Shown: positions 5,602 through 13,604, numbered from the stretch's first letter. The stretch is 17,583 bases of DNA from Nitrospiraceae bacterium UBA2166 (GCA_002328825.1 DCWI01000106.1:16693-34275), one strand, 5' to 3'. The notes: a model not told the origin generated them from the sequence alone. Numbers and translations are program-made.

Positions 5602-7887
5602 TTGTCAACCGTAGAGCCACAACCCCTTGGAGCAACTGCCCACCCGAAATCTGTGCCTGGGCAGCGTTTGATCGCGGTTATTAACCAGATCAATGTTGCC
5701 AAGAATATTGATGATATCCTCATCAATCTCGAAGTTCCAATCCTCTCTCTCTTCGACGCTGAGCGTCTGACTATCTATGCTGTTGCGCTTAACCGCAAGG
5801 ATATTGTGTCGAAAACCAAGACAACAGACACCCTGCGTGAAATTCGTGTGCCTATGAACACTAAGAGTATTGCAGGATTTGTGGGGGCGACTGGGAAGAC
5901 GGTAAATATTTCTAATGTTTATGATGTTGGCGAGATTAAGAGCATTCACGCAGAACTTGAATTTGACCAGAGTTGGGATAAGAAGACTGGCTATGTGACT
6001 CAAAAGGTTTTGTGTGTTCCCATTGCGTTTCAGCAGAAAACTCTTGGGGTACTACAGCTCATTAACAAAACGACAGGAAGCCGTTTTACAGCTGAGGATG
6101 CAGCGTGGGCAGAATCTATCGCAGAAGTTATTGGCATTGCGTTTAATAATCATACTAAAGCTCAACGTCGAGTCCGAACGCGTTTTGATCTTCTTCTTGA
6201 TGAACACCTCATTACTCCAGAGGACTTGGAAACTGCCTTGGCAGCGCCAAAGAATAAGTGGCTTGATGTTGAATCTTTTCTGATAGAAGAGTATGGGCTC
6301 AAAAAGGTGGATATTGGAAGGTCATTGGCTCAGCATTATCGCTGTGAATTTATGGAGTTTAGCCCTGCGATGACGGTTCCTCTTGATCTGGCAATCAAGG
6401 TACAGGATAAATATGATTTTCTGAAACGTCAATTTTGGATGCCTATTAAGCTGCAACGTAGCAAGGCCACGGTAATTATTGATAATCCCCAGGATCTCAC
6501 AAAACTTGATCTCATTCCTGTGATTCTCAAGCCGTTCCTTGTTGAGTATGTTGTTGGTTTGCGGGAAGATATTCTCAAATTTATTGCGCATGTCCAGGGA
6601 ACAGAAGGGTCTATTGAAGATTTGATTACAGGTCTTGAATCGGAGGAAGACGATGAAAATGGCAGTCAGGAAGTAGAACTGACAGATTCTGATAGTGCGA
6701 TTATTAAGGTTACCAATCAAATTATTCGTGACGCGTATCGATTGGGCGTATCAGATATTCATATCGAACCTTATATGGGGAAACGCCATTGCGTGGTTCG
6801 TTTCCGGGTTGATGGTGTTTGCCACAAGTATCAGGAAGTTCCTTCAAACCATGCACGTGCTTTGGTATCTCGATTGAAGGTTATGGCTGGGCTGGATATT
6901 GCCGAGAGGAGGAAGCCTCAGGATGGAAAAATTATGTTTAAAATTGCTGAGGGAAGAACCATTGAGCTTCGTGTTGCGACAGTTCCAACGCAAGGAGCCC
7001 AGGAAGACGTAGTTATGCGCATTCTGGCTGCGTCTGAACCGTTGCCGCTTCCTCAAATGGGTTTCTCAGAATGGAATCTCTCTGCCTTGAAAGAGATGGC
7101 CGCTAAACCTTATGGGTTGATTCTTGCTGTTGGGCCTACTGGATCCGGAAAAACAACAACCTTACATTCGGTTCTGGGGTACATCAATACACCGGAACGA
7201 AAAATATGGACTGCTGAGGATCCTGTAGAAATTACACAATATGGGCTGCGTCAAGTTCAAATGCTTCCGAAAATTGGACTTACTTTTGCAAACGCGATGC
7301 GCTCATTTTTGCGAGCAGACCCTGATGTTATTATGGTCGGTGAGATGCGTGATGAGGAAACAGCACATACTGGGATTGAAGCGTCTCTTACTGGGCATTT
7401 GGTGTTGAGTACTTTGCATACGAATAGTGCTCCGGAGACAATCACTCGTTTATTGGATATGGGGCTTGATCCGTTTAATTTTGCTGACGCGTTGCTTGGT
7501 ATTGTCGCGCAACGGTTGGGGCGTACTCTTTGTAAGTCATGCAAAGGATCCTATAGCCCTTCCGAGGAAGAGCGTCATGAATTAGCAGTAGAATATGGCG
7601 AAGAGTATGCTGCAGAATTGAATTTGAAAGATTCTGGGCTTATGTGCTGCAAGCCCATCGGTTGCGAACAGTGTAATCAAACAGGATACCGAGGGCGAAT
7701 AGGGATTCACGAGACGCTAGTTGGTACTGATATGGTAAAGCAACTGATCATGGAGAAAACAAAAATGGAAGTAATTCGAGCTCAGGCGATTAAGGAAGGA
7801 ATGCGCACTCTTAAACAGGATGGCATTAGGAAAATCCTTGAGGGCTTTATCGACTTGAAGCAGGTACGGGCAGTTTGTATAAAATGA
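5602..7887 (+). CDS. GspE/PilB-family secretion ATPase with N-terminal GAF domain
   Basis: This is a 761-residue hexameric ATPase of the type II secretion / type IV pilus assembly family. Residues about 20-178 form a GAF domain, a small-molecule or redox sensor fold, in place of a plain N-terminus. A GspE N-terminal-type domain follows (about 185-335), then an acidic linker (about 340-365) and the motor. In the motor, Walker A GPTGSGKTT is at 511-519, the acidic catalytic box RADPDVIMVGEMRDEET ends near 587, and the His box is TGHLVLSTLHTN (597-608). The zinc tetracysteine module is Cys644/Cys647 with Cys688/Cys691. The start is TTG, supported by GGAG 6 nt upstream and a promoter before it. 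No other secretin, pseudopilin or inner-membrane platform gene is nearby, so it is an orphan motor here. The GAF domain suggests ligand control of pilus or secretion activity (inference). Confidence 0.93.
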   Translation: MSTVEPQPLGATAHPKSVPGQRLIAVINQINVAKNIDDILINLEVPILSLFDAERLTIYAVALNRKDIVSKTKTTDTLREIRVPMNTKSIAGFVGATGKTVNISNVYDVGEIKSIHAELEFDQSWDKKTGYVTQKVLCVPIAFQQKTLGVLQLINKTTGSRFTAEDAAWAESIAEVIGIAFNNHTKAQRRVRTRFDLLLDEHLITPEDLETALAAPKNKWLDVESFLIEEYGLKKVDIGRSLAQHYRCEFMEFSPAMTVPLDLAIKVQDKYDFLKRQFWMPIKLQRSKATVIIDNPQDLTKLDLIPVILKPFLVEYVVGLREDILKFIAHVQGTEGSIEDLITGLESEEDDENGSQEVELTDSDSAIIKVTNQIIRDAYRLGVSDIHIEPYMGKRHCVVRFRVDGVCHKYQEVPSNHARALVSRLKVMAGLDIAERRKPQDGKIMFKIAEGRTIELRVATVPTQGAQEDVVMRILAASEPLPLPQMGFSEWNLSALKEMAAKPYGLILAVGPTGSGKTTTLHSVLGYINTPERKIWTAEDPVEITQYGLRQVQMLPKIGLTFANAMRSFLRADPDVIMVGEMRDEETAHTGIEASLTGHLVLSTLHTNSAPETITRLLDMGLDPFNFADALLGIVAQRLGRTLCKSCKGSYSPSEEERHELAVEYGEEYAAELNLKDSGLMCCKPIGCEQCNQTGYRGRIGIHETLVGTDMVKQLIMEKTKMEVIRAQAIKEGMRTLKQDGIRKILEGFIDLKQVRAVCIK

Positions 7888-8269
7888 TACCTGTAACGTA
7901 TATTGTGAAGATGAACACTGGTGGCAGAATGAAGGGATGTTTTTGCAACGCCCAATCAACAGCTCTTCATTGCCATTGAGCTTGCGATGATTGCTTGGTC
8001 TATTCTTTTCCTTTTTTTCTCTTTACTCGAATGAAAGTGTTTCTGTTTGAGCAAATACTGAAACTCCTTGTTTCTTCTTTCTAACGTATCCACTGTTTTC
8101 CTTGACCTTGATCTTTGTCTTACAATCCTTCATTTGTTCGTGTACACTTTTGGGATGGTTCAATCTCTGCTGTTCTGTGTGAGTATTTATTTGAGTGTTA
8201 CTTGGATATTCTTACATGCTTTGTGAAGTGATAATCTTTGCTCCACACCATAGGTTTTGATGTTATCTC
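7888..8269. other. Intergenic region after the GspE gene, no gene seen
   Basis: This 382-bp region is T-rich on the plus strand, especially 8001-8100. It has an interrupted stem with arms CAATCA (7953-7958) and TGATTG (7988-7993), and an inner GCTC/GAGC pair, upstream of the T-rich stretch; this may help end transcription of the GspE gene. A 23-codon hydrophobic frame at 8155-8226 lacks a ribosome site, so I do not call it. I cannot identify a convincing promoter for the downstream gene, although one must lie here if it is not read through. Confidence 0.4.
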
Positions 8270-9214
8270 GTGGTTGATCTGCTTGATTTTTCAAAGGTAA
8301 AAACGGTTCCGTTGGGAGCACGTTCGAGTAAAGTGGAGCTTTCCGAATCAGCAACCCCATGGGTGTGTGGAGGAACGCTTCAGACATTTCTTAAGAGTCT
8401 TCCCTTAATTCTTGGGGGGAAAGATTTTCGAGAAGTCATCCAGGCAGTTGTAAATTCCTATTCGGCTGGGAATGTTGTGCTTGTTGGGATGGGGGCACAT
8501 CCGATCAAAGTTGGTTTGAATCCCATTGTGATTGATTTAATGAGACGCGGAATTATCACTGGATTAGCCATGAATGGTGCAGGCATTATTCATGACTTTG
8601 AACTCGCTCTTGTTGGCCATACTTCAGAAGATGTTGACAGTGAAATTCTGACTGGAACATTTGGGATGGCAGAAGAAACTGGGAGGATGTTAAACGAGGC
8701 GATTTCTGATGGACATACGCGGGGCATTGGAATTGGGGCATCGGTCGGACAGTTTATGGCTACGCATGACTTTCCTCATCGCTCGGGAAGTCTTCTTGTT
8801 GCTGCAGTTGAAGCTCACATCCCAGTAACTGTTCATGTTGCAGTAGGGACCGATATTATTCATATGCATCCTGCGGTGGATGGTGCAGCAATTGGGGCAG
8901 GATCGCTGCGAGACTTTCAAACCCTTACGTCTCTAGTTGCTCGAATGAGCGGTGGGGTCTATCTTAACCTTGGCTCTGCTGTGATCCTTCCGGAAGTGTT
9001 TCTGAAAGCAGTGACGTTGGCGAGAAACCTTGGTTATTCCATCAGTGATATCACCACAGTTAATATGGATTTTATTCAGCATTATCGATCGCGTGTCAAT
9101 GTTGTTAATCGCCCCACTAAGCCTGATGGAAAAGGGTATGCCTTGACAGGACATCACGAAATTATGTTTCCGTTGTTGGCTGCAGCTCTTATCGAAGCAA
9201 TCGGGGCGCAATGA
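8270..9214 (+). CDS. Deoxyhypusine-synthase-like family protein, function unknown
   Basis: This 314-residue Rossmann-like protein is, to my reading, a bacterial relative of the deoxyhypusine/homospermidine synthase fold. Landmarks are VLVGMGAHPIKVGLNP (70-85), MNGAGIIHDFE (101-111, like the NAG-G-EED region of DHS), FGMAEETG (131-138), GIGIGASVGQF (152-162), HVAVGTDIIHMHPAVDGAAIGA (189-210), GGVYLNLGSAVILPEVF (228-244) and TGHHEIMFPLL near the end. The catalytic lysine of true DHS (within its EAVSWGK segment) has no obvious counterpart, so neither eIF5A modification nor polyamine transfer should be assumed. Bacteria have no eIF5A substrate. The start is GTG at 8270 with no clear ribosome site. 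The stop overlaps the ATG of the ThyX-like gene (ATGA), so the two products are probably made in fixed ratio. Confidence 0.65.
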   Translation: MVDLLDFSKVKTVPLGARSSKVELSESATPWVCGGTLQTFLKSLPLILGGKDFREVIQAVVNSYSAGNVVLVGMGAHPIKVGLNPIVIDLMRRGIITGLAMNGAGIIHDFELALVGHTSEDVDSEILTGTFGMAEETGRMLNEAISDGHTRGIGIGASVGQFMATHDFPHRSGSLLVAAVEAHIPVTVHVAVGTDIIHMHPAVDGAAIGAGSLRDFQTLTSLVARMSGGVYLNLGSAVILPEVFLKAVTLARNLGYSISDITTVNMDFIQHYRSRVNVVNRPTKPDGKGYALTGHHEIMFPLLAAALIEAIGAQ

Positions 9215-10671
9215 GTACATTGCGGAAAGTCATTGCACTTGCACCTATGCCACCAGAGAAATCTGCGTATGCGCTGGCACGATATAGTCGTTCTCCAGAT
9301 AGTATCGAAGAGAGTCTTCGATGGGTTCACGAACACTCATCCGAACGTTTCTGGGAACAATTTTATTTCGCGTATGGGCATGGATCAATTGCGGATCTTG
9401 GGCATGTGACGATTTGTTTTGAGAACATCACCGAACTTGCTGCAATTCATATTGAAGATGAGCCGTTGTGGGATGGGCAGGCAAAGTCAAGTCGTTATCA
9501 GAACTTTACGAAAACTGGTGTGTTTATTCCTCCGGAAATCAAAAACTCTTCGGCCGAGACATCGTTTTTGCGCATTGCAGGCCAACTGACATTGGCGTAC
9601 GATTCATTCTATGAAGTTGTTAACGCATATCTTCTCCAATGTACCCCTCGTCCAGAATCAATGCAAGTTTCTTCCTATGATCGCACCATGCAAGCTAGAA
9701 CTTTGGATGTGACGCGTTATTTTCTTCCGCTAGCAAGCTATACGAATGTTGGACAGGTGGTGAGTATACGGACACTTGAAAAGCAGATATCTCGCTTGCT
9801 CTCTTCTCACATTCCGGAACTTGTTGCCATTGGTGAAGAATTGGTTTCAGCGTGCCGGGCATCGCCCGTGAATATCTGGAGCGAACTTGAGGGGGGAAAT
9901 CACGTATCCAACGAGCCGCTCGCACCGACCTTAGCGCGGTATGCAAAAGCACAACCTTATTATCAGGATACGATGGCTGATCTTACACAGGTTGTTTGTG
10001 AACGTCTGCGGTTTGAGAAGATTGAACCTGCAGATTCCGTGGAGCTTTTTGAACCTCACCATCCCTTAGATGAACTCGTCGCAACGTTGTTATATCGAGT
10101 GAGTCAATATTCCTATCGCCAGATTCTCCAAGCTGTTGAATCATGGGAAGAACATACAAAAAATGAGATTGTAGAAATGAGTTTGCGCCGACGTGGACCG
10201 CACGATGAGTTGTTGCGAGAATTTCATTCCGGGTATGCTTTTGTCTTTGATATTTTAATGGACGTTGGAGGATGGCGGGATCTTCACCGACATCGCCGTT
10301 GTCAACAGATTCCACAAGGATTTACCACTGCGCATGGGTATGAAATTCCAAAAGAATTTGAGCAAGCAGGGCTTGATACGCGAGTGAGAAAAACTTTTGA
10401 TGGGGTACTGGAGGCCATTGATGGACTTCAAGATGTCTCTGCTTCTGTGAAATCCTATTTGCTTCCTTTTGCTAGTCGAATGCGGTGTCTTTTTAAAATG
10501 GATTTTGCTGAAGCTGAATATATTTCGCGGCTACGCACTGGCGTGAAAGGCCATGCCTCCTATCGTCGGATAGGATGGCTGATGAAAGAGCGTCTGGCCG
10601 AGCGTTATCCTTTTCTCGGTGATCAAATTAGAGCCACTCACCCTAATGTCGAAGATACCCTCACACGGTAA
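9211..10671 (+). CDS. Double ThyX-like (FAD-dependent thymidylate synthase family) protein
   Basis: This 486-residue protein reads as two degenerate ThyX units; true ThyX is a single unit of about 220-250 residues. Unit 1 has YGHGSIADLGHVTICFENIT (55-74, like the ThyX G-H-x-S...H...F block), SSRYQNF (93-99) and an R-x6-LP...N...R-x-L helix region (163-197). Unit 2 has HSGYAFVFDILMDVGGWRDL (339-358), RHRRCQQIPQ (360-369) where ThyX has RHR-x7-S, and a C-terminal block around SRLRTGVKGHASYRRIGWLM (439-458). The second unit keeps RHR but lacks the S-x-NE-x-S-x-R continuation used to bind dUMP and activate it, so thymidylate synthesis is doubtful. It may bind flavin and nucleotide for another reaction. 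It is coupled to the DHS-like gene by a 4-bp overlap. Confidence 0.7.
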   Translation: MSTLRKVIALAPMPPEKSAYALARYSRSPDSIEESLRWVHEHSSERFWEQFYFAYGHGSIADLGHVTICFENITELAAIHIEDEPLWDGQAKSSRYQNFTKTGVFIPPEIKNSSAETSFLRIAGQLTLAYDSFYEVVNAYLLQCTPRPESMQVSSYDRTMQARTLDVTRYFLPLASYTNVGQVVSIRTLEKQISRLLSSHIPELVAIGEELVSACRASPVNIWSELEGGNHVSNEPLAPTLARYAKAQPYYQDTMADLTQVVCERLRFEKIEPADSVELFEPHHPLDELVATLLYRVSQYSYRQILQAVESWEEHTKNEIVEMSLRRRGPHDELLREFHSGYAFVFDILMDVGGWRDLHRHRRCQQIPQGFTTAHGYEIPKEFEQAGLDTRVRKTFDGVLEAIDGLQDVSASVKSYLLPFASRMRCLFKMDFAEAEYISRLRTGVKGHASYRRIGWLMKERLAERYPFLGDQIRATHPNVEDTLTR

Positions 10672-11773
10672 ATTGGATTCTCAACCTGGTATTCCCCTGG
10701 GTGATCACCACACCCTCGTTCAGCGTGTGAGAGAAAAAAAATGGAAGGTGATTGCGTTTGGGCTTAGTCTTCTCGGAATAGCTACCACCGCGGTGATTTG
10801 GTTTTCGGTGGGGCAAGGGGGATCGAAAATCGAGATTGGGAATGATGGGGCCCCGATGGTGTTGATCCCTGCAGGGACCTTTATAATGGGAAGTACGCAG
10901 GGGCATATTGAGGAAACCGTTAAGGAATGTGGACCTTTGTGTCAGTTAGAATGGATGAAACGAGAATGGCCACAGCATGAAGTACAGCTTGATTCCTATT
11001 ATATTGATCAATATGAAGTGACCAATGTTCGATATCTAGAATTTGTCAACGCGACAGGGCATCGCGTTCCTCTTCAAGAAGTTCGAAAAATCCCAGTGCC
11101 TGAAGAGCGTGAAATGCGTGATGGTCGACAACAGATTCAAATTCCAGATGCGATAAAGGCTGAAGAGGACGAGCTTTTATTCAATCTGAATGTTTGGGAT
11201 GGGGAGCAAGTTCCAGAAGAGGCAAAAGATCTTCCGGTTGTGCATGTAAGCTGGGATGATGCGCTTGCCTACTGCGAGTGGGCAGGGCGCCGATTGCCGA
11301 CAGAAGCAGAATGGGAAAAGGCTGCGAGAGGAAATGATGCGCGGTTGTATACATGGGGTAATGAATGGGATCGAAACCGCAGTAACAATGCAAGTTATCA
11401 GGCAGACCGAGAACTTGTTCGATTAGAGTGGTGGCAACGTTGGTGGTTGCGAGAAGGGATCGTACTGCAGGAGAAAGAGGGCCTTGCCGCGCTCCAAACT
11501 ACAGTGGGAAATTTTGAGAGTGGAGTGAGTCCCTATGGTGTGTATGATATGTCTGGGAATGTATGGGAGTGGGGGCGAGATTGGTTTGCTGAAGATACCT
11601 ATTTACAGGTCCAAAGAAAAAACCCAGTTGGTCCTCCAAATGGATTGCAGAAAGTTGTGCGTGGGGGATCCTACATGGATCCTCGCAATCGGCTTCGTGT
11701 TGCGGCACGGATAAAAGTAGAGCCATCAGGAAGGCGTCCAAATATTGGGTTTCGTTGTGCCGCGGATGGGTAA
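10646..11773 (+). CDS. Membrane-anchored FGE-like (SUMF1-domain) protein lacking catalytic cysteines
   Basis: Start chosen at ATG 10646 (375 aa), which overlaps the ThyX-like gene by 26 bp; a GTG at 10619 would add nine residues. Neither has a strong ribosome site. One TM helix (about 34-54) anchors a periplasmic SUMF1/FGE-sulfatase domain. It opens with PMVLIPAGTFIMGS (70-83), then HEVQLDSYYIDQYEVTN (111-127), RLPTEAEWEKAARG (216-229), YGVYDMSGNVWEWGRDWF (297-314), VVRGGSY (337-343) and GFRCAADG at the end. Between RGGSY and the terminus, where formylglycine-generating enzyme has its two active cysteines, this protein reads MDPRNRLRVAAR with no Cys. It is therefore probably not an FGE; relatives without the cysteines act in varied maturation or binding roles (as PvdO- or NirV-like proteins). 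Inserts at about 140-195 and 255-285 make it longer than a minimal domain. Confidence 0.85.
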   Translation: MSKIPSHGKLDSQPGIPLGDHHTLVQRVREKKWKVIAFGLSLLGIATTAVIWFSVGQGGSKIEIGNDGAPMVLIPAGTFIMGSTQGHIEETVKECGPLCQLEWMKREWPQHEVQLDSYYIDQYEVTNVRYLEFVNATGHRVPLQEVRKIPVPEEREMRDGRQQIQIPDAIKAEEDELLFNLNVWDGEQVPEEAKDLPVVHVSWDDALAYCEWAGRRLPTEAEWEKAARGNDARLYTWGNEWDRNRSNNASYQADRELVRLEWWQRWWLREGIVLQEKEGLAALQTTVGNFESGVSPYGVYDMSGNVWEWGRDWFAEDTYLQVQRKNPVGPPNGLQKVVRGGSYMDPRNRLRVAARIKVEPSGRRPNIGFRCAADG

Positions 11774-11784
11774 GGTTTCTTCGT

Positions 11785-12222
11785 CTAAAACCATTGTTTT
11801 TGGTATTCGTCAATGTTGATGTGATAGGTAGTCTGGGTGTCATCAATTTTTTCGGCTTTGGTGTATTTTAGCAGGATGCTGAATCGCTTGACGTTTCCTG
11901 GATGCATTGGAGGATCAGAGAGTTCGATAAACCTTTTTTTTCCCTCGTAAGTTACATCTCCAGACGGATCTTTAAGTTCAATAATTAACTCTGCCGATCG
12001 GATGGGATAAGGGCCGGTGTTTTTTACTTTCCCTGTCCAACTTCTGTATGACGGGTCTCCAATTCCCCATTTTTCCTCAAACACTTCAAGGTGTTCGTGC
12101 CAGTCAAGTGGAGGGTGATAGAGGAAGATATATCCTGCCACACTGAGAGCAATAGTTGCTGCGATTACGATTGCAGAAAGAGTTAACTTTTGTTTTGAAG
12201 TGCTCGTTTGGCCGGTTTTCAT
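11785..12222 (-). CDS. Membrane-anchored hypothetical protein with one beta-rich domain
   Basis: This 145-residue protein starts at ATG 12222. Residues about 15-34 are a single hydrophobic helix (LSAIVIAATIALSVAGYIFL) preceded by Lys/Gln-rich cytoplasmic residues, so the rest should be periplasmic. The soluble part has the look of an immunoglobulin-like or FxLYD-type domain: WTGKVKNTGPYPIRSAELII, ELKDPSGDVTYEGKKRFIE and a late KRFSILLKY strand. I do not recognise a named family. It ends 11 bp from the convergent FGE-like gene and is the last gene of the leftward DUF1338 cluster. Confidence 0.7.
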   Translation of the reverse strand: MKTGQTSTSKQKLTLSAIVIAATIALSVAGYIFLYHPPLDWHEHLEVFEEKWGIGDPSYRSWTGKVKNTGPYPIRSAELIIELKDPSGDVTYEGKKRFIELSDPPMHPGNVKRFSILLKYTKAEKIDDTQTTYHINIDEYQKQWF

Positions 12223-12283
12223 GATTTTTGTCCCGTCTGTCCCTACCTAGCGCCAGAAAATTTCGAGTAGGTTAAGTTTTATT

Positions 12284-12439
12284 TCATAGCTTTGGTTGTT
12301 GGGTAGCGGACGATAGCAGCAATTTTTCTAGACATCCTCCTTCAATTAATTTTTCAGCATGCAGTGAATCGCCGGGGTTGATTTTGATGTTGTGTTGTGA
12401 CTTTTCAGCTGATTTTTTCACGAGACTCAGGCTACTCAC
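12284..12439 (-). CDS. 51-residue ORF translationally coupled to the DUF1338 gene
   Basis: This small frame starts at GTG 12439-12437, overlapping the TGA of the DUF1338 gene in a GTGA, and ends at TGA 12286-12284. AGGAG lies 9 nt upstream of the GTG. The product starts MSSLSLVKKSAEKSQ, has a middle of INPGDSLHAEKLIEGGCLEKLL type with one Cys, and is soluble with no signal peptide. No family is recognised. The overlap and ribosome site are the same pattern seen at other sure gene junctions here, which supports a real gene; composition alone would not. A second GTG six codons in is an alternative start. Confidence 0.5.
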   Translation of the reverse strand: MSSLSLVKKSAEKSQHNIKINPGDSLHAEKLIEGGCLEKLLLSSATQQPKL

Positions 12440-13263
12440 GAGGCATCACTCCTGTCAAGAGTGAATGCTTGCGAATTTGTGTTTTGAAAGAGATTGGAGG
12501 CGGATTCAGGTATAAAGCCGTTGAATAGGGTTCCATTTGGCATGGAGTATCGTTTAGCAAATTCGTAATAGGTGCCGGTAATCGGATACATTCCATCAGA
12601 AAATTCAACTAGGGTTTTAGCTGCTTTCAGTGATGACTGCTCGAGAAAGACTTCAGGAGATCCTTGAATTTCTCCTCCTGTATTATTAAGTTCAAATCCA
12701 TGTGTTTTTAAAAATGAATTCAGCGTTGTGAGTTCGCTATACTGCTCAAGTAAGTTTGTCTGCACTGCGAAATGTGTGGGTCGGAAACCAAAGGCAGCGA
12801 CCCAAGCGGCGTATGCATTTTCATTTTTCAGGGTTTCATAGGAATCAAATGATATTTTCCATGGACGTGCTGTTAAAAAAAAATCCCACTGTCCGATAAG
12901 ATTCTGAGGGATTTGGGTGAGGAGAGTTTCAATGGTAGCTTGAAACTTTTCTGAAAAGTGGTGACATTCTAGGTGACTTATGAAGACTTTTGGAAGTGAT
13001 CCATCAGGATGTTCATAATGCTGTGCAGAGATATGTGTCTTTGGAAATGTATATTTTGCTTTACAGGTATATCCGGAAGAGACTAGTGGCATCATCAAGG
13101 CATCAATTTGTACTTTTTGATCGTCAAATGTTCGCAGTGCGATATGGTCATGTACAATGGTATTTTCTGTGGAGGAGAGTAACTGGTGAACCATAGCGGC
13201 GCTAGGGTTTCCTCTTCGAAAATCTGTCCACCACGAGTTGAGTAGTGTGTGTAGTTGGTTCAT
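12436..13263 (-). CDS. DUF1338 family, 2-oxoadipate dioxygenase/decarboxylase-like
   Basis: This 275-residue protein is a short-form DUF1338 protein. The family includes HglS/YdcJ, non-haem iron enzymes that convert 2-oxoadipate to 2-hydroxyglutarate in lysine breakdown. Visible family blocks are HDHIALRTF (38-46), HYEHPDG (82-88), AYAAWVAAFGFRPTHFAV (150-167), GFELNNTGGEIQGSPE (189-204) and YYEFAKRYSMPNGTLFNGF (232-250). By spacing, the iron ligands are likely His40, His164 and Glu234, matching the two-His-one-Glu facial set of the characterised enzyme (inference). It starts at ATG 13263; no strong ribosome site is seen. The short form is about 60% of the length of HglS, so its substrate may differ. 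No other lysine-catabolic gene is in the window. The small coupled ORF downstream may be a partner. Confidence 0.87.
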   Translation of the reverse strand: MNQLHTLLNSWWTDFRRGNPSAAMVHQLLSSTENTIVHDHIALRTFDDQKVQIDALMMPLVSSGYTCKAKYTFPKTHISAQHYEHPDGSLPKVFISHLECHHFSEKFQATIETLLTQIPQNLIGQWDFFLTARPWKISFDSYETLKNENAYAAWVAAFGFRPTHFAVQTNLLEQYSELTTLNSFLKTHGFELNNTGGEIQGSPEVFLEQSSLKAAKTLVEFSDGMYPITGTYYEFAKRYSMPNGTLFNGFIPESASNLFQNTNSQAFTLDRSDAS

Positions 13264-13434
13264 ATCGTATAGCTATTTGTTATAAATGTGTTGGAGGACA
13301 GTAATGTGTAGAGAGCTGATCATCTTTTTGTGCTCTGCTGACAGTGAGTACCTATTTCTCAAGGGATGTGAATGGTAATCTATTTTTCCCATAAGTAGAA
13401 GAGAATGCAGGTAATGGTTGTCCTTGTTATTGGG

Positions 13435-13533
13435 CATGTCATGTAAGTGGAGAGGGATGTACTATATCGGAGCCTGTGCTTTAGACATTCTTTCGTTTTC
13501 GGAATGGGAGTAGGAAGGCACAGGCAGGACATG
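13435..13533. repeat. Nested inverted repeats, possible structured RNA or leader
   Basis: Three nested arm pairs occur. The outer pair is CATGTC (13435-13440) with GACATG (13528-13533). The middle pair is GCCTGTGCTTT (13472-13482) with AAGGCACAGGC (13515-13525), 11 pairs with one G-U. The inner pair is CATTC (13486-13490) with GAATG (13502-13506). The middle and inner stems form one continuous-looking hairpin. The strand is undetermined. No T-run follows, so it does not look like a plain terminator. Confidence 0.5.
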
Positions 13534-13571
13534 AAAAATATATCAGGAAATTTCTTAAACCACAGTTTGGT

Positions 13572-13604
13572 CACTTGATGGGAAACATCAATAGTGTTCA
13601 AGTG
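13572..13604 (+). repeat. Two mutually exclusive hairpins just upstream of the small membrane-protein gene
   Basis: TTGATG (13575-13580), loop GGAAA, CATCAA (13586-13591) forms a tight stem that can be lengthened by CACT/AGTG. The alternative pairing CACTTGA (13572-13578) with TCAAGTG (13598-13604) uses the same left arm. It ends 11 nt before the GTG at 13616, so it could affect translation. Confidence 0.35.

Noticed and set aside
8102..8126. TTGACC and TACAAT as a promoter for the DHS-like gene
   Set aside because: Only 13 nt between the hexamers, too short for sigma-70.
8155..8226. 23-codon hydrophobic frame before the DHS-like gene
   Set aside because: No ribosome site or promoter that fits; too short to support without conservation.
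18..12319. 12-mer GGACGATAGCAG near position 18 and again near 12308
   Set aside because: Several 12-base matches are expected by chance in a window of this size; no extended similarity around either copy.
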